Position numbers and translations under genes: made by a program. Of a DNA stretch of 64,000 nucleotides, positions 10,515 to 22,285 are shown piece by piece. The number at the start of each line of letters is the position of its first letter. The first letter of the stretch is position 1. The DNA is from Carposina sasakii (lineage: Eukaryota > Arthropoda > Insecta > Lepidoptera > Carposinidae). The stretch covers positions 11,727,115 to 11,791,114 of the forward strand of contig CP053161.1 of NCBI GenBank assembly GCA_014607495.2, in the 5' to 3' direction. A model generated the notes under the pieces. The model did not search any database, was not told where the DNA came from, and saw only the letters and a list, made by a program, of their open reading frames with translations.

Positions 10515-11995
10515 ACTTCATTGGGAAAATTTTCGGGACAATTCCCAGTGCTTCCGTCAATAAACATTTTTATATGCTAGACTCCAAGATCACATGCCTC
10601 TTTGTTTTCGATTTAACATAAGAAGCAAAGATCCATATTTCTCGTCTCTTCACGTGGGACCATTGCCATAGAGACCGTTCAGATTATTAAGTTCCTCGCA
10701 GGATATTGCCCATTTCTGCTTCATATAGGTATAGCGGTTTGTTATGAATTCTCGTTAATGTTTCACAATTTCGCATACTACTCGCTGTCCCCAATGACAT
10801 ATAAAGAAAAAAATGCTCAGCTAAGAGCTCCCGTAAAAATATGAATTGTTTTTGTCTTCCCGTGGGAAAAATCCGTTTTTGTAACCTCCCATCACAATGT
10901 GCTCCCCAATGATAGCGTCAGACCATAATCTCCATTTTAAAATCATATTCCCGTTTGATCCCGTGGGAATTAAATAGCCAACATTATGTTCATTTTTCCA
11001 CCAAGTACAAATTCTCGGTGAAAGAATTTTTGAAATACTAGTTTTCTGAGATCACTATTTCATCTCATAGTTTCCATTTGAACAAAGCTAAAGTTTTCCC
11101 TTTCATAATATGTTTTAGTGTAGACAAAACCTAAGATACTGCCATGCATACGATATTAACTTACCAAGTAAAGACTAGGAAAAATCGTACACTTGTTCGC
11201 ATCCTAAGACAACTCATGTTAATAAGACTGCAATAATGATTGCCGTTCTTACTGTAAGTATCATTTTTTGTGTATTTAGATAACAAAACCGTAGAATCTT
11301 TATTCGGTGAATATTTAGTATCGGTTTTGGTGTAAATCCATTACTCTAATTACAAATACCTACGTAAACTCAAGAATATTGTTGTGTAAATTAGAAAATA
11401 TCCTGACTCTTTATATAGCGAAGATCCTATACAATTCATATCATCTAAGGTTAAATAATATTTTTTAAATTGTTTCTTAGTTTTGTCTATGACATTTTAG
11501 AAGTTTTAAATGTAAAGGTGCTGTAGAAAGACCAAAAGGTAAACAAAAATTCTATGTCATTATCATATATACGAACCTAAGGATATTTCTGGTATATTCG
11601 ACTCCGCCGATGTATACCGCCTATTAATAAGCACTTTTTAAATCTAGTACACATGGTCATTTTTAGTAATTAGCTTACACAAATATGTCTTCTTGAAATG
11701 AATATACTTGTTATAATTTTAAATTTTAAATAAAAAGTGAACCTTATCGATTCTATGTATCGAAAATGTTGATAAAAATTTCTCAAAGAAGATGATATTT
11801 TATGCGTGAGTTAACTAAATATCCATAATCTTCTTTATCTGAATGCTTATAAGATAAAAATTTCCATGTGCAAGAAGAATGTTGAGATAGGATGTAAATG
11901 GAAGTGTAACCATTGGATAGAATAATAATCATTGGTATAGCTTAAGACCAGGAAGTTTGAAATGTCTTAATCACAGACAAAATAAGTTACTATGG
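10515..11995. other. no gene recognised
   Basis: Between 10620 and 11000 cgtgggac/cccgtgggaa motifs recur, perhaps decayed Helitron-like sequence. No supported coding. Confidence 0.35.
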
Positions 11996-11999
11996 AAGT

Positions 12000-12175
12000 A
12001 ACACGTCTGTCTTGGTATTGGGTCTCTGCGTTGGCGACGTGCTGATATTGTTTCTGGGGACCTGTCCGCTGTGTGTAATATTGGTGATGAAACGGTTATT
12101 TTACAGAGTAAGCTGTTGTTGAGTGTGGCTCGGATAGTTTCCCGAGTGACCAGAGTTGGATTGTTTTGTTTGTGA
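12000..12175 (+). other. coding-like open stretch without ATG
   Basis: A frame of roughly 57 codons reads ADIVSGDLSAVCNIGDETVI and onward SKLLLSVARIVSRVTRVG before a stop. The base composition is distinctly less AT-rich than its neighbours. A donor-like acaga|gtaagc occurs inside. No family recognised and no acceptor that convinces me, so this is listed as a possible decayed exon or transposon ORF only. Confidence 0.2.
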
Positions 12176-12179
12176 GGGC

Positions 12180-13621
12180 TTAGGATATGCTGTCAACAGT
12201 GCAGCCATGAGATGACGATAATAGGGATGCAAGTGGTTTTAAGTACATTTATTTTCCCCATATAATAAATGTAACAGCAGGAAGATTTGACCTAATATCT
12301 TTGTAAATTAGGTACCCAATTAGTATTATGCACGTTTTCAGTGCAGATACATCTAAGATGATAATATTTACCTCACCTTTAGTAGTAAGTAAGTTCCTTA
12401 GGCATTGTACCTACAATACTCGTACCATTATACCTAAAATTTGCCTGTCTTCTATGTGTTCTTATAGAATCCCTTCCTTCACATGTCTGTGTGTGTGATA
12501 ATATTCAGAACTAATTTCTTTATTGTAAATTTACATAGTAAACAAAGCCTAGCGATCGCAAGGGAATTCTGGTACCAATTTAATATGTCAAGTTGAAAGT
12601 TCCTTATGTGAGTGTTATGTTTGATTCATGCTAAAATCCTTGAAATGTACTGGAGCACAAGCTGATCTTTTTTCACTATCATCAGGTGAGTTGGCCCCAT
12701 GAGTATTCTACTTTCCTAAGTTTCCGGTGTATTATCAAAGGACTGTATTTCCGCGGAAAATAAATACAATATTTGTAGCGTAGTATTGTACGTCATAGTA
12801 TTACTTATCATTAAACCCCTTAATTCATCATGTCCCGGATATATGAATAACATAGACTTCACTCCCCACGGGAGAAGTCTGTAATTTCGACACTCATACA
12901 TTTTTAATAATTTACTATCCATTATAAATGGTATGTCATTGAATCAGCACTAAACTTTACATACTTTAATTAATGATTATAGCTACTTTACACCATTCTA
13001 AAACTCCCCATTTTTAAATACGAAAAATTCTCTCCAACGTATGACACATCTTCCTTTAGTGGAAACATATTTTTTAGTTTTATTTTTATGAATAGTCCGA
13101 AAATCGATTGTATTTATACCTACACCGCAAGTACATAGTTATAAACAAATGCAGAAAAACTAACCTAAATATGACAACTTGTTTTGAAAGCGACATATGA
13201 TCCTACGTCGTAACAGCGCGGTACTGAGCGTCAGCGGGCACGAAGTTACTAGAACTCACCATTTTCAAGATCTGACCTGTAGTAGCACTCTGAATTGAGA
13301 CTCAGAAGCCGAGCGCCTAAGCCAAAAAGATTTTTATTTTGTGTGTTCAATTATGATTTTTCTTTCTAAAATTTTGGCTTTCCAAAAGTTTACTGATTAT
13401 TATCTTGACATCCGAATTTGGCATTTTTTACCTTGTAATAGCCGATAAAAGTAAAAATGACAATAAAATTTGCACAAATGTCGCATTTCGAACAAAACTA
13501 TCGCGAAAGAATCGAGATGTTTTTGGCATGCACATAGTTAAGGGTACAGAATATTGTAATAGTCTTTTTCTACATTAAACAACGCGTTTCATATTTATCA
13601 AAAAGTTATGCGGTCTTCCTC
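12180..13621. other. no gene recognised
   Basis: Includes a small GC-richer patch at 13200-13315 with no frame that I can assign. The open frame at 12716-12922 (minus) has no recognisable motif. Confidence 0.4.
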
Positions 13622-13676
13622 TTAAGTCTACTCTTTCACTATTTTATATTACTTACACTTGTAATCACTACATATT
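13622..13676 (+). repeat. 55-bp exact repeat, copy 2
   Basis: Identical to 8578-8632. It abuts directly the Helitron-like fragment that starts at 13677. Confidence 0.85.
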
Positions 13677-13835
13677 ATAAAACAAAGTCGCTTCCCGCTG
13701 TCTATCCCTATGTATGCTTAGATCTTAAAACTACGCAACAGATTCTGATGCGGTTTTTTGTAAATAGGTAGAGTGATTCAAGAGGAAAGGTTTATATGTA
13801 TAACTAGGGATCTGCCTCGGCTTCGCACGGATGTA
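13677..13835 (-). mobile_element. Helitron-like fragment of a second subfamily
   Basis: Contains aagtcgcttcccgctgtcta, tatgtatgcttagatct, actacgcaacagattctgat and ctcggcttcgcacgg, which I recall from a widespread lepidopteran repeat with the same cgcgggc-type end as the other Helitron-like copies. Terminal CTAGT not seen here. Confidence 0.45.
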
Positions 13836-13869
13836 ATGCCCCTTTACGCGGACGAAGTATTAAGCGGCC

Positions 13870-14670
13870 GCTATAGAATTATACTATGTATCTATGGAGA
13901 CTCGTAGATATACCAGTACTTTGTATTATAAAAACAATTCTCTAAAGTTAGAGACTTTTTAATGTTCCAATTAAATATTTTATTCACTAGGCAAAGTAAA
14001 CTTTTTAATTAAGCCATTAATTAGAATAATAATAAAACCCAATGGTTTAATTATAATCTAGAAAAAAACCTATAATTCACACAAAACCAACCAGTTAACT
14101 GCTAATAAAGTTTAATCCCTTTTAGCATAAAATTACGAAACAAACCAGCCAAAAGCACAAAAAATCGAAAGGGTCGCGTGACTAGTATTAATTCAAGTTC
14201 GCGTAGAAAATATACTCAAAATACGTAAACTAGCTAAACACCACAACTAAAACTACAATGTTACATACAAAACTTAAACGTAAACTAAACATAATTCTAT
14301 ATAGATTTCATTCCCTAATAATAGCGTTGAATTTCACAACGCAAACGCAAAGCTCACAGTTCGTTGATAACGCAAACGCATTTAGTATAGTCCACCCGAC
14401 CAATTACCGTGATCTATGGGCGTCGCGTCGAAATGAACTAAATATAAATTATTTCCACCTAAATTAAACACCGAAGTGTTATTATTAATGAGGTGAAAAC
14501 CTACGCCGTTTAATCATTCACGCTATTTTTTAAGCCTTTACGCGTTTAGGAATAATAATGGAGTATTACTTAATAGGTTTTGTAGGTTATATTTAAGGGC
14601 ATACGCATATTGTTTGTAACGATGAGCTTTTGTGAAAAAAAAAAGAGATGTTAATGATTGTATTGAGGCC
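13870..14670. other. no gene recognised
   Basis: AT-rich; the 69-codon frame at 14258-14467 has no known motif. Confidence 0.4.
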
Positions 14671-14675
14671 ACTCG

Positions 14676-15810
14676 CGAGATGGACGGACGAGCTAGTCAG
14701 GGTCGTGGGTAATCTGCCTACCGGAGATCTATTCCGTTCCGATCCCAGCAAGCGATCCCGCAAAGGATCCGTTTTATTTAATTTTATTCCTTTCCGATCC
14801 CGTCTCGGGATCAGATGAATATTTATTTGTTCCGTTCTGATCCCGGGTGTTTTCTCAATGATTTTTTAGTAGTGTTAGCAAGTTCAATATTGTTTTACGT
14901 TCTGATCCCGAGTGTTTCTAAAAAGATGTTTTGGTATCAATGATTTAAATTTTTTAGCTTCTAACCGATCGCATACTTTAGTGTTAGCAAGTAAAATCGC
15001 AATATTAGGTAGGCTTAACACAGACTACCTATTGAAAAAAATACTTAAAAGATAACATACATGTGAATATTGTATCATCAAAAAAATTTACGAATGTACT
15101 TAATTGTCAAAAATATAAAAAACACTTTGAAACAATCATATTTATTTTTTAATTAACAACTAATTATTATTATTCTTATATTTGGTGTCGTTTTTGACTA
15201 ATGGTGCTGGTAAGAGATCGAGACTATTCCTGCGAGCTATTATGAGCCCATCCACATAATGAGCATGATACCCTTCAATGGAAATGGAATTACTAATTAC
15301 ATGGTGTGTCCTCTTCTTCTGCACTTATTTAAATTTTTTAACTTTGTCGTTCTTCAATAAAACAATTTGTAGAATTGCTGTTTTTCATACTTTAAGCGGA
15401 AGTATTTCCTACTGTCGCTTTTTATTTTCTGGATGTGATGTCTCTGGTTCTTACACATTAAAAAGAATTCCTGATTAACTAGTCTGGGACTCCGGGATCA
15501 GATCTTTGCCGGATTATTATCAGCTGTTTGTATCTAAAAAGATGTTTTGGTATCATTTAAGACGGTTGTCGGAATCTGTTTCATTGATTATGGCAAATTC
15601 CACATTTACGAAAAACTGCTGTAAAAAGGGCATTCCCAAATATTCAGCAATTTAAGGGATCGGACCGGAATAGATCCTACCGGATGTCAATATTCTGAGT
15701 GTGGGTGCTTCTAACCGATCGCATAGAGGAACACGGAAGTAATTTAGCCCCAAGGCTGTCCTATGATCAGCAGTGGACTGCTCATATAGCTGAAATGATG
15801 ATTATATTTT
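14676..15810 (+). mobile_element. RTE LINE tail, split by a ~1-kb insertion
   Basis: Left part at 14676-14712 (cgcgagatggacggacgagc, ggtcgtgggt) and right part at about 15757-15805 (gatcagcagtggactgctc, then gaaatgatgatt) match consecutive pieces of the RTE 3' end that are normally about 75 bases apart. The material between belongs to another element. Confidence 0.6.
14719..15684. mobile_element. 966-bp TIR element with GATCCC repeats
   Basis: Ends carry inverted copies gatctattccgttccgatcc (left, 14725-14744) and ggatcggaccggaatagatc (right, 15657-15676), 20 bp with one mismatch, with taccgg-like outer bases. Left half has at least four spaced ttc(c/t)gatccc motifs, a subterminal-repeat arrangement typical of DNA transposons. 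A 23-bp sequence at 14917-14939 recurs exactly at 15533-15555. No transposase frame recognised. It interrupts an RTE tail. Confidence 0.5.
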
Positions 15811-17054
15811 TGGCACAACAGAAGCTCACGGTCAAAGCTCATCGATTCTTCGCAATATTAGGTAGGAAACCATTTATCCACTCTTAAGCCTCTTTTTTTT
15901 CACGAGCTTATTATTTTTAACTACTGGTATACTATAGATAGATCAGACACAGAAAAAACAGGACGCCACAAGCTTTAATTGGTATGGGTAATTTTGGTTC
16001 AATACTTCGGCAACTTTAACTTTTCTCTCTAATGTCGTCTGTGGCAATTAAATTGTTTCGCTTAAAAGATCGGACCACGACCCTCTGTCAGTCGTGCTGA
16101 TAACTAAAAAGGCCATGTGATTTACCTGCAGAACCAATTATAAAATAAAAAGCAAGAAAAAAAAAACAGCCAACAACCTTGAAAACACAAGCCGTACGTG
16201 TCATCATGAAAGTGTGACAAATGGCGGCGCCTCGAACAATGAATGAACAAACGTGATTGGTCAATTTGAACTCGTACCTATATTATTATTTTAATAAATT
16301 AAAAAAATAAAATTTTAGTATTCAACCCGCCTCCTCTAATTTATGTCCTCACATCGCACGGACAGACATAAACAGACAAAAGCGCATATTAACTGTTTTT
16401 TTTAATTGATGCTCGGGATCGGACTTCCTTTGTATGTTATTTTTGATGGCTGGTTAGGCGCCGGGCGGTGACACTGTGTTTTTAGAAGTCTTCCTTCCAT
16501 TCGTGTTTTGTTGTTGTCTGGTATAAGTTTGGATGTTATAGCGAATTTTGTATAAAATAAAATATCTTTTTCCTTCTTTTATGTATAGGTAGCACCCACA
16601 ACTGAGCAAATGAAGTAGTAGTTTCGAATCGTATATAAATAACAATTCCGAAGTTGGTTTTATGCAATTTGTTTCAACATATGAAAAATACGGCCTGAAA
16701 TTAGAGAATAATTTAAAGGAAGCATGTTATATTATATGACAAACTTGAGAGAAACAAACCAATATAATCTGTGCCTATACCGCTACATCCTATCACTTGT
16801 AATCTTATAAAAAGATGGCGTCCAACAAAATGAACGTCAATCACTTTAACCGGCGGATAAATAAAACAGTAGCCTTGACTATAAAATCATAAATCTCCAT
16901 GCTTTAGTTGTATCTGATAATTATCTTAGTTAACACCCTTTATTTATAACACCCGTTTGGCCATTGTTTTTATAAAGCCATTTTCCCGAAGTCTGATTTT
17001 GCTTACAAAATCTGTAATTCTGCCAATGGTAAGGAAACACATTTTTATAATGAA
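15811..17054. other. no gene recognised
   Basis: Contains atggcggcgcctcg at about 16221 and other isolated GC patches but no supported frame. The minus frame at 16454-16645 has no known motif. Confidence 0.4.
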
Positions 17055-17400
17055 CTAGTGGACGGCCACGACTCCGTCCGCGTGGACTACATAAAAAACA
17101 AAATGTCGAAATTATCCGGGATAAAAACATTTTCCCGAGATAAAAAGTAGCCTATATGTTAAGTGGGACCAGTCACAATATATTCCAGAAAACTGCATCG
17201 AAATCGGTTCAGCCGTTTCTGAGATTATCGTGCACAAACGCACAGACAAACAGATAAACCGACACACAGACAAGAATTCCAAAAAACATTTTATTGCGTA
17301 CTATTGCGTTGATAAAGGTCTTCTATAATATTTTTTCTCATATATCTTCCATGTACAGACAGCTATCCGTTACATTTTTATTATATGTGTAGAATAGATA
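17055..17400 (-). mobile_element. Helitron-like element, minus strand
   Basis: Starts ctagtggacggccacgactc on the plus strand, that is, the CTAGT 3' end lies at the left. Continues through aatgtcgaaattatccggga, ataaaaagtagcctatatgt, cgaaatcggttcagccgttt to a ttattatatgtgtag end. Very similar to 31142-31455 and 35607-35925. No coding. Confidence 0.65.
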
Positions 17401-17530
17401 GAAGATAAAAGAAGATAGAAGATATGAAAAATGTTGCGAAAAGTTCCCTTTTGTTATAAGAACGATAAATGCCTATCTGAACGATAAATGACTAATGGCC
17501 TTAATCTTTAGGGTATATTTCAACCGACTA

Positions 17531-17755
17531 GGATTGCAAATAACCTCATTTATTTAAAGAAAAAAAAAACTGGGTAATAATTTTGACCTAAGGTCCCTCT
17601 TACGGCTAAGACGAATCTAATACTATCTCTCACGCTCAAATCCGAGCCGTTTAGACTCTAGACTCCTACCTATAGAGCGTGCCTAAGAAATTTACATACA
17701 CTCGAAAAACACAACCTTTCTCAAGGCGCAGTCGGGTAAAAATCAGCATAAAAGA
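17531..17755 (+). repeat. diverged ~220-bp repeat, copy 1
   Basis: Shares aataacctcattta, actcgaaaaacacaacc, ggcgcagtcgggta and intervening weaker blocks in the same order with 45636-45850. Family unknown; no termini seen. Confidence 0.55.
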
Positions 17756-18873
17756 TTTTTTATAATAATACTTATAAAGGTACAGAACCCAAAACTATTT
17801 TCCGCCCTATTATAACACATTTGCCCGTTTTCACCAAGTTTTAGGAAGTTATTAATTAAACGAACTATTCGATCAATGTTTCGCGTCTCATTATTTAAAT
17901 TTAGGGTTAATTAACATTATATTAATATGCATAGGTTCTGGGAATTTTGAGGTTTATTATTTAAGTTTCTTTAATTCGTTTCGGCAGCTTTGTAATAATA
18001 TAAGTTTGGCGTTTGCGAATTCTTACATCATTATAGTAAATCATTCGGTTTTAAATTATCACTTGGGACGTAAACATAATTATGTTCATTAAATTTTTTG
18101 TTTACTTTGTCATTTGTATTTAGTTTTTTTTTTATATATTATGTCGTAATGTCTAGTTATAATATTAAAATCAATATTTTATGCCATAACTAATGCTTTT
18201 AGAATTATATCATTACTAAAGTAACAAAAGAGAAAATTCTTAAAACAATTTAAAAAATAAACAACGTAACTACAGCAATTCGCGCTATTGTTCTCACTTT
18301 CTCCGGGAAATTATAAAACGGAAGTTATAAAAGAAATTTACAGCGCAGAAAACATATTAAAACTATTGAAGTTGGAATACGTTGTCAATCGTAAATTTTA
18401 GAAAGCGTTCCTCGGTAGCATTAACAAAACAAGTGGCAACTAAATACTAAATCAAGATTAACATCCGAAGAAGACGTACGTCAAAATTAACGTACGTCTA
18501 AATTAAATGTCAAAATCTAAAAGACGTATAAACTCAAACTATACCTTCATCCGTGTTATATTAAGTCGAAAATTCGTTTGACTGGTATTCCCTATCTACT
18601 TGCATACTTACAGACTCGTGTACATAAGCTTAATAAATCAATTTGTCGTAGTCGTAATTTTTCGCGTTTCGACTTCAAAGTGAGTTCACATCGAGTTACT
18701 GTGGTAGGGCTTAACCCTTAAACTGGCGGACGAATACTAAATCAGGGTTTAAAAAAGTGTTCGGTTTCTGTTATTTCACTTCAGGGAATTGTGATGTGTT
18801 TGTTGTTCATATATTATCTTTAATTGCTAAGGGGTTGAATGGTTGAAAAACTTGCTTGTTTTATCTCCATGTA
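17756..18873. other. no gene recognised
   Basis: AT-rich. At 18475-18530 acgtacgtcaaaattaacgt shows a short local repeat (acgtacgtc twice). Nothing else noted. Confidence 0.4.
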
Positions 18874-19420
18874 TACAGAGTGTTTTTTCGTTGCCACCCT
18901 TAGCGAAGGGTACGTACTCTATACATCAAATATAGTAAGTTTATGCAAAAAAACAAAAACAAAGAAATGAGGAGATCCGCAGACGTACAAAGATCACCGA
19001 CATACGAGTAGCTCAACGGTCCAGCAAGCTGAAGTGGCAATGGTCTTAGCAGGGCACATAGCTCGAAGAATTTGCTCGCTGATGGCCGATGGAGTTGTCT
19101 TGGGTCAGTTCTAGAGTGGATACCACGTATCGGCAAGCGCAGCGTGGGAAGGCCAAGGTTTTTGAACTCGCGCTCTCAAACATTCTTTCGGGTGGATTTT
19201 TACGGATGACCTGGCCAAGGTTGCGGGCGTCGGTTAATAATTATATCTCTTGGATGCCCCAGGGGCAGGCCTCTTTTATTCTGCTTCGTGAATGACGACC
19301 GGTCGGAGTGGAGGTTGTTGGGGGAGGCCTAGAGGATTATGTCCAACAGTGGACTTCTCAGGGCTGTAAATGAATGCAACAAAAAATGCTGGGAAACAAT
19401 GTAATTTTATAATTAAATTA
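18874..19420 (+). mobile_element. MITE family B copy, split by an RTE fragment
   Basis: Left part: tacagagtgttttttcgttg, gccacccttagcgaaggg, tacgtactctatacatcaaa, up to tttatgcaaaaaaa. Right part after the insertion: aaaaaatgctgggaaacaat as in 20855-21225. The distal two-thirds of family B is absent. Confidence 0.7.
18960..19375 (+). pseudogene. RTE LINE 3' end disrupted by many short insertions
   Basis: Matches 39685-39975 block by block (gatccgcagacgtacaaaga; agtggcaatgg; ggcacatagctcgaagaa; tctagagtggataccacgta; gaccggtcggagtggaggtt), but about ten short extra pieces of roughly 5-37 bases are interspersed, making it some 120 bases longer. It sits inside a MITE B copy with an atgcaa(c)aaaaaa duplication at both edges. 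No frame survives. Such regular interruption is unusual; see findings. Confidence 0.75.
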
Positions 19421-19795
19421 TTGGTCTTTAGTAGTAGTTTGATTAGTGGACCTTTAGGACTGCACTTGCTGAATTTAATCAAAATTAGACGATTTGGTGC
19501 CTAGGGATTGTTTCTTCTGTTGAAGACTTTTTGGAAAAACGCTCCGATCCAACCCTAATTTTCCTTGCCATCTGCTTCAACTAACTTTAATATGGCGTGC
19601 TCAATTTACAAACGTTCTGTTTGATAAGAAGACCATAGCTGGTCCTTCAAATGCTGACCTAAATGTGTAGACTAGCCGCGATTGCGATCTACTCATCTGC
19701 GGAGACCTTAATTTAGGATGTCACTATATTGTTGTTATACTGCCTTAATTAGCTGTTGGTCTTCCTATCTTATAATAATCTCTAATTCCAATCCC
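19421..19795. other. no gene recognised
   Basis: No repeat or coding match. Confidence 0.4.
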
Positions 19796-19799
19796 AACT

Positions 19800-19968
19800 A
19801 TTAAGTATTAAAAATGCAAATACAACTTTCTTTGTTTGTAACCTTTTCACACTTTATTTACTTAACTAATCTTCTAAAAATTTGCATACGTATAGTTCAG
19901 AGTACAAAGAAAGATATAGGCTACATTATTGTAATCAACGAGGACGAAGTCGCGGGCAACAGCTAGTA
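19800..19968 (+). mobile_element. Helitron-like element, subfamily ending CAGCTAGT
   Basis: Ends gaggacgaagtcgcgggcaa then cagctagt, a form of the Helitron-like terminus different from the CGTCCACTAGT subfamily. Preceding 150 bases are AT-rich and diverged. Confidence 0.5.
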
Positions 19969-20344
19969 GTGTATAAATTAAGTTAACGTATTAATTTACA
20001 AAATTTATTTGTTTCTAGAAATTAAATACAATTCTAGAGCCATTTATCACGTACCTTCAGGCGCATACTTTGGTAGATTTATTTCTTAAAAGTGACTTTA
20101 ACAGGTGACTTTAAAATGGCCGACGAATAATTAAAAGCTGCTACATAAAGTTAACTTTCCTTATCAAATAATAAACTTTGTTATTATAAAGCTTATTTCA
20201 CATTGAATAATTTGTGTGAACTTAGTCTCTTTTGCTAAGTCACAGTTAAAAGACTTTACAAAATTACGATAAATTGAAAATCCTGCGGACTGCGTGATGC
20301 CTATGATAGTGCCTTCTACCTATAAATATTTGATTTTTATTATG
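19969..20344. other. no gene recognised
   Basis: No repeat or coding match; AT-rich. Confidence 0.4.
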
Positions 20345-20612
20345 CTTTATTGTAAGCCGCGTGGTGCCAGCAGAGTAGAGTTTGTACCACCTCATGCCAG
20401 TCCATGGGTATCGTACGAGGCGATTAAGGATTTCCGGGAGTTGGGCAGCAGCGCCTCCCGTGCTGACAACATAGTCCGAAAATCACACTGCGGTCACCAA
20501 CCCGCCTGCCCAGCGTGGTGACTATGGTCAAAACCCCCCTGTGGCAGTAGTCTTGTGGCGTGCAATGGGCGAGGCCTACGTCCAGCAGTGGACTGCAATA
20601 GGCTGACGATGA
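20345..20612 (+). mobile_element. SINE-like repeat with RTE-type 3' tail
   Basis: GC-richer block gtatcgtacgaggcgattaa, tcaccaacccgcctgcccag, gtggtgactatgg, ending ggcctacgtccagcagtgga, ctgcaataggctgacgatga. The tail is the same type as the RTE LINE 3' ends here, implying RTE machinery mobilised it. I recall this block as common in Lepidoptera. Open frames on both strands are incidental. Confidence 0.65.
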
Positions 20613-20736
20613 CGATGCTTTATTGTACACAGTAAAGTTTTTTTTTAAAACCTTGAAATTTAAATGAACTAACAGCAATTTTCGCCTTTTTAAGTAATTA
20701 TTCCGTGCTGGTATCTCGGTAACGTAACTCGGACAT

Positions 20737-20847
20737 TCTATCAGTCAGGCGATAAGCTAGCAACTTGTTACTGATTTTTAACATCTGTTTCCGCTATGCT
20801 TAACGTGGCCGTGGTATCTTCCGTGTGACTTTGCAGTTCCGGCTACC
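20737..20847 (-). repeat. family D dispersed repeat, minus strand
   Basis: caggcgataagctagcaact, cgctatgcttaacgtggccg and ttgcagttccggctacc follow the minus-strand family D order. Confidence 0.7.
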
Positions 20848-20854
20848 TATAGGT

Positions 20855-21225
20855 ACAGGATGTTTTGTCGTTGCCACCCTTAACGAAGGGTACGTACTCT
20901 ATACATGAAATAAAGTAAGTTTATGCCAAAAAAATTGCTGGGAAACGATGTATTTTTTTTTATTTAAATTTAATTTTGTTACTTGATCGGGCGAAATTTA
21001 TAGTGTCCAGTGTTTGTGCTAGTTTTTCCATAAACAGATATTAATTATTTTTCATGAAAAAACCTTGCTACGTGCGACTGCGTGCATTTATGCAGAAAAA
21101 CGCAGTCTATTTACTCAACTTTAGACCCTAATATCTTGGAAACCAGACACTTCCCAGATATGCTTCCATGGAGAAAAATGATCGTGATGATGAGGAGATT
21201 CCGAAATTTTCGGGAACATTGACGA
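20855..21225 (+). mobile_element. MITE family B, nearly full length
   Basis: Starts acaggatgttttgtcgttgc and runs through the whole family: ggcgaaatttatagtgtcca, ataaacagatattaattatt, tgcatttatgcagaaaaacg, cacttcccagatatgcttcc, ttccgaaattttcgg. The last terminal bases (caccctgta) are missing. It directly follows a family D copy. Confidence 0.75.
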
Positions 21226-22285
21226 TGTATTAATTAATACTAATGTATGCAGGTATGAAATAATTATTTCGTGTATGTACAACTATTATTTACCCTTTAT
21301 TATCTTATCCAATAAGAACACAAAGATTAAAAGTAATAAATTCAGTCAGTCACAGTCATTAAACAATACTTACTCGAAAAAATAATAACAACCGAATTAA
21401 GTTAACATTCCCAGACCATGAAACGAGTTTAAAAAAACTATACTTAACGACGCATAAAAAAACTATTCCAAAAATAAACTATGTCGTTTGTTACAAAATC
21501 GTACCATAACTGTTAACCGTTTCAGTTACACCCCAACAAAAAGATACACGTTTTCACTTATGTAATAGCCCTTATTTTGAAAGGGATAGAGTGCAGTTAT
21601 AACTGGGTTTATTATGTTTTTAAGTTATGTAGTAGTAACATTGAAGTTACCTGCAAGTTTAAGGTACCAGTATCTTGTAATGGATCACTTAATTTCGATT
21701 AACTGGTATCGAGAACAATACGTCGCCGGAAATTAATCGATTTAGGTTTTTGATCGATTTTCATGTTATTTCGGTGTCGGCAAAAGCATGTGTAACTTAA
21801 AGGGGAACATGTGTCGATTAATTTGAATTGCCAATTCGATATTTGCGGGTAATTTTATAAACACGATTTCGTACACGCTAATATAAATGGAATTTTAACA
21901 AATAACATAAGTTTTAGGCAAGATACATTACAAATTTTATCAAAAAAACTTATTATACTAATGAGATTCAATATTATTGCTTTATTTAATTGCAGGTTGT
22001 TTCCTTTTGCTATCTGTAATTGTTTAACCTGTTTTTTTAGTTCGATGGAAGAAATCTCTTTAAGGGATAAGCTCGACTTTGTGCATTCTCTGTATAACTG
22101 TGTCAAGTAACTATATTGCTTAATTAATTATTGTGTACGTTCGTATAATAAAGAAGTCAAAGGAAAAAAATTGAGAACCAAAAAAGAAAACACGGTCACC
22201 TCCTTATAGAAAAAAAATAGTTATTTGTATATTACTATTAACCGTTTGCCATTATTCAATATGGCGGGTTATATAATCTCATAAT
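21226..22285. other. no gene recognised
   Basis: AT-rich. The minus frame at 21855-22106 has no recognisable motif. Confidence 0.4.

Noticed and set aside
20294..20678. 75- and 84-residue frames on opposite strands
   Set aside because: Both are read through the RTE-tailed SINE-like repeat.
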